From the NCBI GenBank assembly GCA_951804985.1, contig OX638132.1, positions 22,449,989-22,513,988 on the forward strand: a stretch of 64,000 bases of DNA, read 5' to 3'. This stretch comes from Dryomyza anilis (Eukaryota; Arthropoda; Insecta; Diptera; Dryomyzidae). Shown here piece by piece: positions 23,872-36,460 of this stretch. The position numbers and the translations under genes are program-made. Below the pieces are notes generated by a model, which saw only the letters and a program-made list of their open reading frames with translations, ran no database searches and was not told where the DNA came from. Within the stretch, counting starts at the first letter, position 1. Each line of letters begins with the position of its first letter.

Positions 23872-24470
23872 TAGGTAATGTTAAAAATCTGTGTATGAGA
23901 TCTTCTTTAGAATCTTAAAGTCCATCGGAATATTATTCAATCATCGAGTATTTAAGTTGTTGCAAGTATTATTAGTCTAAAATATTTTATAATTATTTTT
24001 TTTATTATTTTCTATGTTAATAATTCTGCTTCAGGGGATGTTTTATTGATTCGTTTGCCAATGCTTATATGTTATGTTGGCTGACTGACTGACCACAACC
24101 ATTGCCCCCTTTGGCCGGCAAAGTTTTTATGCTTTTGCACACCTTGGGGCAAATGCATTGAGCACCACAGCGAAGACATTTAGCAAACACTGCATCAGAG
24201 TCAAGTGCCGGGTTTAGTCACTGCTATTTTCTGTCATACAGCAGTTGCTATTGTTTATTTTTTTTTTTTTAATTTCTGCGCAAGAACTAACTGACAATCG
24301 AGAATTGTGTGTGTGCCACACAGCATCCTTTCATTTCGAGGGATGAATTCCTTTTTGACAGAACATCGTCTGCAACTGATCAATATAGTTGTTGCTGTTG
24401 TGCAAATTAAATTTTAATAAATTTCTAATTAATTTCCGATTATTTTGTGTTGTGATTCTTAAGTGAGAAA
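23872..24470 (+). other. Probable 5' region of katanin-like transcript A
   Basis: No gene is seen. The stretch becomes less AT-rich towards 24,060-24,470 and ends at the first coding exon, so the promoter and 5' UTR of the upstream transcript probably lie here. Confidence 0.4.
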
Positions 24471-24583
24471 ATGCGTGCCGAAGAAACATTTCGTCGTGTT
24501 ACACGCGAAAAATTAGTTGTGCGTGGCAACACAACTATACGCACGCTGGACTCCACGACATCCTACCTGCCCGTGCTGCCCGG
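24471..24583 (+). CDS. kat-60L1: Katanin p60-like 1, alternative first coding exon A
   Basis: ATG opens 37 codons (MRAEETFRRVTREKLVVRGN...) that end in CGG before the donor GTGAGT. The exon finishes in phase 2, exactly what the acceptor at 38,499 needs (GG|C gives Gly), so the protein would run LPG-ASSTPPTGLSHMARMM and be 590 residues long. The intron would be 13.9 kb. There is no family motif in this short exon, so the assignment rests on strand, phase and the lack of any other plus-strand acceptor nearby. It could belong to an unseen transcript. Confidence 0.55.
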
Positions 24584-25036
24584 GTGAGTGCATTATGTCA
24601 TTGAGTGGAATCTCTGTTATTTATTTATAAGTCTTTGTTAAAAAATCAATATGTATTCTTTAACATTTAGATATATTTTTATATTTGAGATGAAAACGAA
24701 TTTGTCGTGAGTGAAACCTTGACAGAAACAATGTTGCAACAATAATAATCATTACAAAAATCAATTTGAAACATATGAAGGACATGAATAAATTCCAGAC
24801 AAAAAATATAAATGCATCCTTTGATAGATATGAAGTTTACCATTATAAAATCTTACTTGAACTTCATTTTTTAATAATTTTAATTTAGGAACATTTTCAT
24901 AGACTGGTATTGTAAATTGGTTTGATTGTAATAGCACTATTAAGTTCGCATATCCAAGTACTATTAAATGTTAATGTTTTTTTAAAGTGAATTTGCTTCA
25001 GCATTTTTTTCTAAAGTATGAAAAATAATAAGTTAT

Positions 25037-25560
25037 TTCGTCGTCGTTCAGTGAAAAGTCACTAAGTCCATAAATTTAGTATTGAGATAAATGTTTTTAA
25101 AGATATAAATTACCGTAACAAATCAGAATATTTTTGGATTCAAATAGTGCTTAGCTTGTATTATAGACAATACATTCCACTACAAAATGCAAACAAAAAA
25201 AAATAGTTTGGACAAAACACATTAACTTTATTGGCTTCTTTTCTTTATCGTTCAGTGAAAAATCACTAAGTCCCATATAAACAGTAACAGTGCTCCAGTT
25301 TATCCAAATAATTGTATCGGATTTTAGTTTGAATGGGAGATGAAAGAACTGCATTCTATCTATCATTTAATCCAAAAATCGTTGAAATTCTACGATTTTT
25401 GTGGACTCGGCACCGTTTTAACCATATTTCGACGACCATATTTCGCCGCGATTATGGTAATATTATAGTATTTTTAAATAAGGAATGTCCATGTCCTCGA
25501 TGTCCTCGATATTTTCGAAAAATGGACCTAACGACTTTTCACCGAACGATGACGATTTGT
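25037..25560. mobile_element. TIR element with CGTCGTTCAGTGAAAAGT termini
   Basis: Left terminus CGTCGTTCAGTGAAAAGTCA (from about 25,042) is matched on the other strand near 25,524-25,558 by CGTTCGGTGAAAAGTCGTTA. An internal third copy of TCGTTCAGTGAAAAATCACT lies at about 25,248. No transposase is present. Confidence 0.7.
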
Positions 25561-25566
25561 TTTATG

Positions 25567-25620
25567 GGTCCAATTAAAAATACTCTTTACATACAAATAA
25601 AGAGTATTTTTAATTGGACC
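25567..25620. repeat. Perfect 23-bp hairpin with 8-base loop
   Basis: Arms 25,567-25,589 and 25,598-25,620 are exact reverse complements starting GGTCCAATTAAAAATACTCT, with loop CATACAAA. It lies directly beside the right end of the TIR element. Confidence 0.95.
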
Positions 25621-26435
25621 TTGAGCTCGTAAAACAAATAACTTAATATATAAAAGAGGTCGTTAAAAATTAATACAAGTAAAATATTAAAAACAATAAT
25701 ATTGCAAATACTTTATAAATATTAGATACAGACATCTCATAACAAAAAAAATGGTATTTATAGCCAGAGAGTAGTATACATTTTTAATAGAGATTCCTTC
25801 CGAGTTTGCTGGCGTCGCTGCAGAAAATATTGGTTATGTGGAAGTGGAATTTTACAGATTGAAGTTAACAGAGGAAAACAGTGCACAAAACTGGATCTGC
25901 CCGCGGATAATTTGCAACCAAACTTACCAAGATATATTGCAATCCAACGCTTTATAAATTTCATTTTTTTTTTCTGGCCAAAAACGTGGCAGAAAACATC
26001 AGAATATTTTTGACAACATTTTCGTTTCAATTTCCGCATAACCAATGTTTGAATTTATTTGAAAAAAGTGGCTGTGAAACCACCTGTATGGAAATTCTAT
26101 ATCAAATATATCGTCATTGTAGAACTAAAAGTCACCAACTACATTTTCAAAATGCCAATTGTTCATTTACAAAAATCTTTACATATCTTTCACTTTTTGA
26201 CCGAAGAGCTCAATATTTTTACCAAATGATAATAAAATGTTAATCTATCAATTGGTATTTCAACTTTAAAAGGTATCAATTACTTTTTGTAATAATTACA
26301 AACAAAGTTGAAATTTAAGATTATTATAAAACTGTATTTGTTGACTTTTAGTTCTACAACGACGATATACTCTCTGTTTATAGTTTTAAAAAAATCAATT
26401 TAAATTTTCAGGTTTACGTCAACTTACACTACGTA

Positions 26436-27941
26436 CACGGATAGAAAAGATTTGTTTGAATATGTTTGAATGTAATTAAAGAGTAATACGAAATTACATG
26501 TATTAGGAATGAAGTGTAATTAGATTATAATCGAAATTGAATTTATTTTTGTTCACGTGTAAACATTATTATATTGTCCAGCAGAATTTGTCAAATTTAC
26601 CATAAATATGTTTCAATACCAACATAAAATTTTAATTGCATTTGAATAAACTGTTTCTTGGCAATTTACTTGGTTAAAACTATGTTTCGAAACACAGAAA
26701 ATGCTAATCAAATCTAAATACAACGTATGTTCGCAACGTTCGTCTTAATTCGATAATTTATCGACTGACGAAGTTGGCAACGTTGTGCAGCATTTTCTAC
26801 CTACGCCATCTTTTGAACATATTGGTGTTTAAAAACAAACAAAAAAGAATTGGATTTAAATAAATGTATTCTTCCAACATTCTTCTTGTATACGAAGTTG
26901 GCACTCGTTGAGCAGAATTTTCTACCTACGTCTCTTTCGTCGTCGTTTGAAGTATGTATAGGGTCATTTTAAACATACTGATGTTCGAAAAAAAAACAAA
27001 AAATGAAATGCGTTGACACTCGTTGATCGGCATTGTCTGCGTACGTCTCTTTAGTTGTTCGTTGAGAAAACGATTTCGCGTCGGTAATAATTTTGTTATT
27101 TGTAAATTAAATAAATATATAAATTGTGTTATAAAAAATAATAATAATAACAGAGTATAATATAGTGCAGTATATAATTTCTGAAACTAATGTGAAAAAG
27201 CCACAAATAAAAATCAGTGTTTCGATTTTCAAACAGAATTTGGCATGTTTTTTTACAAAAGCCTCCGTGAATTCCTTGCCCACGCTATGTGCTGTACTGA
27301 GACCAACTGTAACTGTACCAAATATAAACCGAGCCCGGCTCGCCTGGCTTAGCGTCTGCAGGTGCAATTGTGCATTCATTGATGCTGTCACTTGTACTTG
27401 CAGTTTTAAACCAATTATTTATTTATGCATTTAAAAAATTGTATATGAATTCTATTATTATAATTTTCCACTGTGCATGTTTAAAGATTTTTAATAAAAA
27501 TAAATAAAAAAAACAACATTTTATTTTTATTTTATTTTCAGGATTTTTTCCAAAAATATTTAAATATGTTTCTATGCAAACATACTACTTTTTGTACTGA
27601 AACAACTGATAAGTTTCACTGGAAACATGTTTATATTCAGGTCGTTCAAAATAATGTTTTAATTTGAACATATTAATGTTTCGGTTCAAATATTTATTTT
27701 ATTTGAATGTAGTAATATTATGTTTCCATTAGAACATACTCCATTTTAAGGGGCAACATTAAAATGTTTCCGTGATATTATAATATAAGTCAGAGCTCAT
27801 TACAACACTGTTTAATTCTCAATACAACCCTGTTTACAAATGATTTATCAGTCAATTATATATTATGTTTACATAAAATTCCAAACATACATGTTAATGC
27901 CTGCAAAATTATGTTTGGGAGAGCCCTTTTTTTGCAGCGTG
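26436..27941. mobile_element. Possible fifth TA-flanked TIR element, 1.5 kb
   Basis: Left end after TA: CACGGATAGAAAAGATTTG. Right end on the other strand: CACGCTGCAAAAAAAGGGCT, followed by TA. The interior repeats AAACATATT/AATATGTTT variants. Pieces of the right end (CTCTCCCAAACA, TTTTGCAGGCATTA) recur at 32,948-32,980. The match between the two ends is weak, so the left boundary is tentative. Confidence 0.45.
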
Positions 27942-29639
27942 TATATATACGTATATATATATTTTCAAAGAATATAAAAACTACTAATAAAAATTCGCGT
28001 GATGATTTATACGATTATTTGGAAAATATCCACCACCCATACGTAATTTCAGAGTTATTAACATTTCTCATTTGAATTGCATGACCACAACAATATCACA
28101 AAAAGAGCCCAAATGTTATTTCGATTTTCGACGGATGCGACTTAATAGCGAAGAAAGCATAATTTGAATTGTTTAATTTTATTTGGTTTTAAAATCATTA
28201 TTAAAAATTATCATTTTTAATTTATATTTTAACGTGCTACTTTACAGAATTGTTTCGCTTAATATCGAAAATGACAATCAGCGAAAATAAACATTATTCA
28301 GGCATATTCTTAAATCGAAATTAAAATTGAAAATAAACAGTTTTTTTCGAATGATTGTAAGCAAAAGCTGTATTTTTTGTATGTACCCAAAATATATAAA
28401 TATTTTACAAAATTTGATAACCTAATATACTCTTCTGTCTAGGGTACAGTTTTGGTTTAATAACAAAACGGTTTGGGTATTTTGGTTCCAAGTGTTTTGT
28501 CCCACTGTTCCGCTTTTAAAACGATGTTTAATATCCAAATTTTTAATATTTTGAACAACATACTTGTTTTACATTAAATGTACATCAATTTGATTTTAAA
28601 TCTAAATTTGCTTTTCTAATAAATTTTTATACTTTTTCAAATTTTCAATTAATCGAATTTCTAGTTTTTGCATAATATTTTCAGTTAAAAAATTAAATGA
28701 TTTTAAACGAATAACGGAATAGGCTTTTTCTTGATTCTAATTAGACCATTTTAAAGAATTTATTGAATTTTACTCGAAACCAACACTTTTAATAATAAGA
28801 AAAAATAAATAGCTTTAAGATAAAACATATATAGGAATCGTATGTTAAATTAAATTTGCATATGGTACTATTTAAATAAAAAAAATCTTATATGAGGAAA
28901 CCTTTTTGTGAGTACTTTACAAGTTCAAACTCTTCTTTGAATGAGATCAGATTGTAAAACGCTCATTTTTAAACTTCAGTGATTGTTGAGGTAACGTTCA
29001 ATGAACATTTAATGCCTACTCTAAAATGTGTAGAGTGTATAAAACACCCAACAAAATAAATCGATTTTTAATGTTTTTTTTTATGCATCGTGTTGTTTCT
29101 ATTGGCGTGCGTTGACCATGCCAAATCGGACCAAACAATAACAACGTCTACCTGCGCCATCCCAAATTGCCGTCGAACGCCACATTCGTCTCCTGAAGCC
29201 CACTTCCTTTAACCTCATTTCAGTTGTATTTTAATGTTTCAACAATAAAAAAAACACAAGTGGACGCCGGCAACACCTTTGAACCCCGCACGAAGATGAA
29301 ATTCAAAGAAGTAAAGTATACGCAGTGGTGGTCACTTTTGTTGTGGCACTACGAATACGCGGTTTGTTTTTACGAAGAAAGTACTCACAGAATATTGTCC
29401 AGTTCGTGGTCACTTTGTCGCTCACTTAGTTCTAAATCAACCCTCAGCCAGCACGGACGTACAATTGATTGGCGCGGTTACAGGTTACAGGGTGTCGTGT
29501 GTTTCGTTACAAAATTCCCATTGTGTGTTTTAGTGATGCAGCCCTGAGTTATTAGCTGCTGATTTAGCAAAAAATCATGCAATTCATAAATACAAAAAAA
29601 ATCAAATTATAAACTCACATCTGAAATAAACTGTTCAAA
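27942..29639. other. Intron DNA and probable 5' UTR of transcript B
   Basis: AT-rich to about 29,040, then more balanced sequence from 29,080 to 29,639 that is probably promoter and 5' UTR of the second katanin-like transcript. An open frame at 29,224-29,547 has no recognisable domain and is taken as untranslated. Confidence 0.4.
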
Positions 29640-29905
29640 ATGTTTAATACAAATACACAAAATTGGTTCGGCATGAGTGAGAGTAGTGCGTCGCATGTAC
29701 AAATGCACATGGACTCAAATGGAAACGTGCCACCGCCATCTAATCAAAATGTTTATCTGCGTAAACGAAGCGTCTCAAATTCGAATCCAGCGCTGGAGCG
29801 CAACCCACCTGCGGCTGATGTCCATGTGGAGTACGAAGTAGCAGTGCCGATTGTTTCCTCCTACCGTCACACGCCGTACCATTCGCTCTGGGATCTCCAT
29901 CAGTG
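29640..29905 (+). CDS. kat-60L1: Katanin p60-like 1, alternative first coding exon B
   Basis: ATG opens 88 codons (MFNTNTQNWFGMSESSASHV...) ending in TG before the donor GTAAAT. Phase 2 again fits the acceptor at 38,499 (TG|C gives Cys), so this isoform reads WDLHQC-ASSTPPTGL and is 641 residues. The exon is low in hydrophobic residues apart from YEVAVPIVSSYRHTPYHSLW near its end, and carries no MIT domain of the type found at the N-terminus of conventional katanin p60. The same phase as exon A supports alternative promoter use. Codon use is like that of the downstream exons. Confidence 0.72.
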
Positions 29906-30978
29906 GTAAATATGCGTGTAAAATTGGCGACTTAATGAACGGATTTGATCCTTGAAGTATTAAATTACTAGATTAATAATTCATGAACAACCGATGTCAA
30001 CGAGTAACTTTTATAATCGATTATAAATACATACATAGTTCGGAAATAATTACCTTCGTTATATTATTAGTTGTTATAGTAAACCCTGGATATCCTACTA
30101 ATAAGCGCGATGAATTATTTAAAAGATCCCAAATACCTTAACCCTACAGCCTAAATTAATGCGTCTTACGTATTTGATTATTTTTGTTCTACGACTTTAC
30201 TCATAGGTGACACTTAAATATGTGATAAAAACTGATCGTTTAGCGAAACTGTTTGATGGAACCGCTAGTGACCCAGAGTTCTATATTTAAAAAAGTGAAT
30301 TATAAAAAAAGACTCTAGACAGTACAACGTCCACGAACACATTTCTGCTCTTATTTTGAAGAATTTACCACAAAAATACTTTCTTGAATATACTAAATTT
30401 CTCAAAATTATCTTTTTGAGGTTGGTTCCCCCCCAATGATTTTCGTTTCATGCGATGGTTGGCGCAAATGGTGGTACTTGTTTAAAGTATCAGCGGGTAG
30501 TTAAAATAAAATTAATTAAATCATTTTTTGATTTTAGTCGGTTGGTTTTTGGCAGTACCAGTGGGCTTATGAGGGTTAAGGTTTATTTATTTTATAAGAA
30601 CTTAATGCAAACGTATAGTAGGATAATTTTATTTACATATTTAACTTTTGAAAAATAAATCTATTGTTTATTGTTTTCCAATTTTCTTCGAATGTGAAAA
30701 CTGATTAACTAAAGATATGTTAATAGTAAATCAATTATTTTTCTATTAATCCATACCAAGTAAAAGAATTCTGAAAAGTCTCTTCGGAGAAAATATTTGT
30801 CTTTAATAAGGGTCCTCAAACAATTAAATCTCCCGTCACGAACCATTTCTGAAATATAAGACTAATAATAACGAATATTGGTCCTAACTTTATTTTTAAC
30901 GAGTTGGGAAAGTTAGGTCACATGGGTAAGTTCGGTCACATGTGGCGGATTTTATAGTCGGTCGGGCCAGACTATGGA
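29906..30978. other. Intron DNA
   Basis: AT-rich, no exon or RNA gene seen. Confidence 0.5.
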
Positions 30979-31728
30979 ATACCCTACACCTTTGGTGGTG
31001 ATATTAATGATGGATATTTAATTGCATACCTTAATTTTAAAGATTTTAATTATGCTGAACTCCCCACCCTCATAATATTATTCACATATCAGAAATTTAC
31101 GTCTTATATCCCCATAAATTAAAAAAATTATATAATAGTATAAAAACTAATAAAAAAAAAATAGAAACATATAATTGGGCGGACAACGTCTATATTTAAA
31201 ATTTTGAAAGGCTAATATTTCATAGATTTGATTTTAATAATTTACGGATCAAATTTTCACTATGAAAACCCGGGAAATAATGAAAAAAAAAGTGGGCAGA
31301 TCACGCCCATTTTTAGACCACATATTTTTAGGTGAATTATAACAATACGTTTTAAATGTTATACTTATATCTTGAATACTTTTCGAGTTATTAGTTCCTA
31401 AAGAGTTATACAAAAGTGACTCGTATGGGAGGTGGGCGTGTCCGTTGACCGATTTGGCTAATTTTCAAACTAAGTTCCTACTTTTGGCTAAAATATAATA
31501 ATACTAAATTTTATCGCATTCTGATCAGTATTTCTCAAGTTATACTGTATTCGGACAGCAAGACGGATAGACAGAGAGACAGACAGACAGACGGACATGG
31601 CTAAACGGACTCGGGTAGTGATGCTGATCAAGAATATATATACTTTTCCATAGCGGACACGCCTCCTAAGGGGCGTTACAATATATGCACAAAGTTAATA
31701 TACCCTGTACCTCATAGGTGTAGGGTAT
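30979..31728. mobile_element. 750-bp dispersed element bounded by perfect 13-bp inverted repeats
   Basis: ATACCCTACACCT at 30,979-30,991 is exactly reversed at 31,716-31,728. Just inside the right end, ATACCCTGTACCT forms a short hairpin with the terminal repeat. The right half has a GACA run (31,570-31,600) and the phrases GGACATGGCTAAACGGACTC and GATCAAGAATATATATACTT. Part of this right half recurs at about 36,360-36,450. No protein frame is seen, so it is a non-autonomous family. Confidence 0.8.
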
Positions 31729-33767
31729 AATAAAGCCTTAAATATGTTCTTACAATAATTTTGGTGAAGTGCACATTAAACCAGTTCTTGTTTCTTCAAA
31801 TCTGTTTTTTCAAATTGGCTTTATTTTCTTTTTTTTTTTTTGTAGTTATAGCTTATTTTTATTTACTCATAGTTTTTCTCTCTATTTTTTAATATTCCAA
31901 GAATATGATAAGAATAAAATTATTTGTTCTGCATAAGACACGGCGAACCTAACGCTGTTATACAAAAATTTGAAACAAAAATATGTTTACGAGAAATAGG
32001 CAAAAGAAAATTTAAACTTTTCAATTTGTTTTTAAATAAAAATTATTAGTCGGTAAAAAAATTAATAAAAATGATTGTTATGCATTTTTGCGCAGCAAAA
32101 TGTGTCTTCTATAAAATGATATATAAAATATAAATTATTGTTTTCGCTTAAGAAAAAGTTAAGCATTTTAACTTCTTAAAATTAATTTTTTTTAAATGTA
32201 GACTAAAGTTTTAATAATGTTTAACCAAAGTAATTTATTATCTTTTATAACATTAAAATCGGATACATTGTGTTGCATAAAAATGCATTACAAACATATT
32301 TAGTATTTTTTTTACCAAGTAATAATTTTTTATTAAAAATTAATTGATCCTATGATCATACGCAAAGAGCATAAAGGACATTTTTGAACTTTTAACGATC
32401 GTTTTCAATCAAATTATTATCAATCAATTTATATTAAGTAAGAAAAAGATATCACCAGATTTTCTTTTTTTACTTAATTTTAAATTATGCATTTACTTTT
32501 TTTTACTGTTTCTTTAACTGTAATTTTAACTGTCCAAATTTACTTATTTTATTCTAGCGAGTTGATAATTACATTTTTGTATTATTTCACGTACAATTAT
32601 CGATTAAAAGATATGTCACACTTATCTTTTTAGATATCCAGTTACTAGTAAATATTTAAATTATGTTGACTGTTGTTGTTACTAATACAATATGGTTAAC
32701 TAAAATAAAATTTAATTTAAACCACAATTTTAGTGTAATAGTTTTAAAATTATACTTAGAATAATAATAATTTTGTTTAAATGGTCGTTAAAAGTTCAAA
32801 AATTACCTTTAACCTCTTTGCGCATAATCATTTCAAAGTATTGTTCTTAGTTTAGAGGTCCTATTTTCAGAACGTCGATGCGGAACGTAACGTAAATTAG
32901 TTATAAAATGTTCATACAAATTGTAATACTTATACGCTGGAAAAAAACGGCTCTCCCAAACAAAATTTTGCAGGCATTACATATATCTTTGGAGCTTTAT
33001 GGAAACAAAAGTATTATTGCATTGCAAAAATTTTTGTTTTCATTTAAACATATTTATGTTCAGAATGCAACATATATATGCAACATATATTGAAATAGAT
33101 TCAAACATATATAGAATTTATATAGAGACATCTATATTGAACAAAATAAAAATACAAAGAGAGCCAGTGAATTTAATCACTGCTGCTATATTTTTTATTC
33201 GCTTTTAGTTTGTGGAAACATTAATTAAATTTCCTAACAGATGACATATTCACTTTTTTAGTTTATTACTCTTGGGAGACGTCATTTCGATTCAATTTTA
33301 AAATTGTCGATTTTAGTACCAAAATGCGAACTTTAAGGTCCATTTAATATATTCAGATTTCACAAAAAAATCTCCACATCAATTTCTTCATGCAATATAG
33401 TATTTTTAGGAGTTTAAATCAAACTCTATACTATTTTTACTTACGAAGCCATTGTCAGTCCAATGTACCTATAAAATAAATTTTCACAATATTTTTTTTT
33501 TAAAAACAAAATTTATTTGCCCTAATTTTTAGTAAGGGTTTTGTAAAAATAATATTTTTTAGTCAAAATAATAATTTTAGTAAAATTTTTAATTTCTTAT
33601 TAAAAATTTACTTAATTGTTTAAAATTATGGTTAAAATCATAATGAACATTTGAAAATTTAAATTTTAAAATATTGTTACCAAAATTCAGTCTACAGAAA
33701 ACTGTTCTACGAGTTCGTATCGCTGGATTGTGTACAAAATAAAAACACACTTATATTTGGTTTTAAC
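31729..33767. other. Intron DNA with one repeat end
   Basis: No exon is seen. At about 32,930-33,100 TACGCTGGAAAAAAACGGCT resembles the right end of the 26.4-kb element and looks like a truncated copy of it. Confidence 0.45.
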
Positions 33768-34495
33768 TAGAGATGGGCATGTGAGCGTGATTAACGTGAA
33801 TCACGCGTGATTGTGATTGAATACTAATTTTGATCACGTGATTGTGAGTGAGTGTGAGTAGACTAAAAAATACCGTGAGTGAGTGTGCGTGAATACAATT
33901 TTTTCGTGAGTGAGTGTGAGTTTCGAATATTTCATAAAATAAAAAAATCTGACTTTTAATTTTTTGCGATTTTTCTATATTTTTGCTGAAGGCGGCGGAA
34001 GGCGGCTGCTCACTTTTCAAAACTATAATAAATCGAACCCTTGCTAACCGACCGATAATAATTTGCAAGGTTTCAGTCAACAATTGATCTATCCCAAAAA
34101 TTTTCAATTTTTTTGGGGTCATGTCAATAGTTTTTGCTTGGTTTCATACGACCGTTCATAGAAATGGACATAGAACACATTTTTTTTTTCGATATACCCA
34201 TGAATTTTCAATTTCAACTATACATGATAACTCTGTATTGACTTCCTTTTGTTTATTAAGTTGAATTTGTTCCAGGAGTTCGTGTGGGGTCACGTTTTTA
34301 TTCGAGTTATAAATGTAGTAACCAAAAAATCGCTTCAAAAATAGTTTTTCCCAAAATCAATTCATCCCTGGTAAATTCTATTTTCATCGCCGTTAAAAAT
34401 TGAGATATGTTTTATCAAAATCCCTAACATCATAAAGTTTTAAAGATGTAGGTTGTAATGGAGGTGCCACGCTCAGTCGACCAATCTCATCAACA
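33768..34495 (-). mobile_element. hAT-like element, copy 2, opposite orientation, truncated
   Basis: Begins TAGAGATGGGCATGTGAGCG with the same CACGTGAATCACG-type subterminal block as copy 1 (20,731-21,819), followed by matching interior phrases in reverse, such as GGTCGACTGAGCGTGGCACC on the minus strand. It lacks the 170-bp block with the hairpin found in copy 1. Similarity stops near 34,495, where the next repeat begins. Confidence 0.8.
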
Positions 34496-34499
34496 AATG

Positions 34500-35925
34500 A
34501 AATTGGGATTTTAAAATTGAAATTGTGAAAATATCATATGAAGTTGAGAAAATTTCATATGAAAATGAGAAAATTTCATATGAAATTGAGATTTTTCATA
34601 TGAAAGTGAGATTTTTCCATTTGAAATAAGAAAATTCCAAATTAAATTGAGGTTTTTTTCATTTGAAATTGAGGAAATTTCAAAATAAATTGATATTTTC
34701 CATTTGTAATTGAGAACATTAAAAATTAAATCAGTGAATCGGTTTCGGTTCTGGTTCTGGCTTTAAGATTCCGATTCCTGTACCGGTTTCAACCTAAAAA
34801 TTAAAATTAGAAATTAAAAATTAGTGTTCCTTGTTCCACACATACATTTTATGAATTTCTGGTTCCGATTCCAGTTCCAAAAATCGAAACGGCTTCGTTT
34901 CCCTTTGGTCTCCAACGTTTTTGGGTAAACGTTTTATATATCGTCGGCGTAATATAAAAAAATATTCAGCCCAATCGAGAAACGCGTCGTGAGACATTTC
35001 CGACGGAATTGAATAAAAAGCAATCGAGCAACTCACAGTTATCCGACGTATATTCGAAAATTTTCATCGGAAACATATCAATCGAGTTTCCCGTCGTGTG
35101 AACATTTTTTGTCAAATTTGGTCACATTTTATTTTTATGTGAAAACATGAAATTTTAGATTTTTAGTAATTGATTGCAGAAATAAAGTAGTTTAAATTGA
35201 GCAAATAGTTAAAAAATGAGTTATTTCGACTGCTTGGATGTTGGAAACTTGCTAAAATTGCTATGAAAATTTAACTATTTAAGTACCTACTGTCGTTAGC
35301 ATTTAAAAAATAAATTAAAAAATAAAATTACATTCGTTTTGTATTTGCAGTCATTTTAAAATGTCAAATAGAGTACGTTTTTGAAAACAAATTTAATGTT
35401 TGAAATCAAATTTAATGTTTACTTCGAATTTTGGCATTTAATATCGAATTTGAGAGGAAAACAATGTTGCGTTGTTTTATAAATGTTTCCCGTTCCTCGG
35501 AAAACTTGATTAAATTTTATTTTCCGTCAGAAGGAGAACAATCCGACGAGCTTCCGTTCATCGGGAACCTCGATTGGGCTGATTAATTTCCAATGAAAAA
35601 TATCCAAATTTCAAAACGAAAATGTCAATATCTTTTGAAAATTTCGTAATTTCAGATCTCTATTTAATTTGGAATTTTCTCAATTTTAAATAGAATATCT
35701 CAATTACATTTGGAATTTTCTCAATTTCAAATGGAATATCTCAATTTCAATTGGAATTTTCCCAATTTCAAATGAAAAATCTCAATTTCTTTTGGAATTT
35801 TTCCAATATAAAATGGAAAATCTCAATTTCATTTGGAATTTTGTCAATTTCAAATGGAAAATCTCAATATCATTTGGAATTTTCCCAATTTTAAATGGAA
35901 AGCTCTCAATTTCAATTAGAAATGG
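34500..35925. repeat. Foldback-like block: inverted arms made of short tandem repeats
   Basis: The left arm (34,500-34,735) is built of repeats of the type GAAATTGAGAAAATTTCATA, about 21 bp each. The right arm (35,640-35,925) has the reverse-complement type CTCAATTTCAAATGGAAT. Long inverted termini composed of tandem units are the hallmark of Foldback elements. The centre contains a separate TIR element. No transposase is seen. Confidence 0.7.
34966..35582. mobile_element. 617-bp element with 14-bp perfect inverted termini
   Basis: TCAGCCCAATCGAG at 34,966-34,979 is exactly reversed at 35,569-35,582. Near each end are TCCGACG/CGTCGGA pieces in opposite orientation. No coding sequence is seen. 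It lies inside the foldback-like block, either as its core or as a later insertion. Confidence 0.75.
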
Positions 35926-36340
35926 TGTGGTTCACTATCAAATGACAACTAAAGTGCTGTGCCTCAGATGCGGCGGCCTTATATACTACAGGCATCAGTT
36001 GGACACGTTTCGACTAGCTTCGACTTTTTTCGAGAACCTTCTATTCGTTTCGTGAATGACGCATGCTATTGGCATCTCATTCGCACTCATGTGTTTTAAT
36101 GTGCTGATCTTCCATCTCTTCCTCGCACATTGCTGAATGTGCTGAATGTTCCGTCTCTTACGCATTGCTTAGTGCGCTGAATTGTCTTGCGTCTCATTTA
36201 TTATTGTTGAATGCTTGCACTATGGGGCAAATTACATATTTTCGTAACAATATGGTATATTTATCTTTTATTTCATGGTGTTAGTCGATTTTGTTTAACA
36301 CCCAACTTATCATACTTTTTTCCTATTAAAATCAAACCAG

Positions 36341-36460
36341 TATTTTGGTGTATACAATCAGACATGGCTAAATCGACTTATAAATTATTTTCCATACCGG
36401 CAATGCCACCTAAGGGGCGTAACAATAAACACAAACACTTAAAACAAATATACAAATAAA
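36341..36460. repeat. Diverged piece of the 30,979-31,728 element
   Basis: GACATGGCTAAATCGACTTA, then CCACCTAAGGGGCGTAACAA, matches the right half of the 31-kb element in the same orientation. Confidence 0.65.

Larger units (their letters stand above)
24584..26435. other. Intron DNA with repeats
   Basis: Apart from the MITE at 25,037-25,560 and the hairpin at 25,567-25,620, the stretch is AT-rich and shows no exon. Confidence 0.5.

Noticed and set aside
29224..29547. 107-codon open frame before katanin exon B
   Set aside because: No domain, no homologous pattern, unusual Trp/Cys composition and a position typical of 5' UTR.
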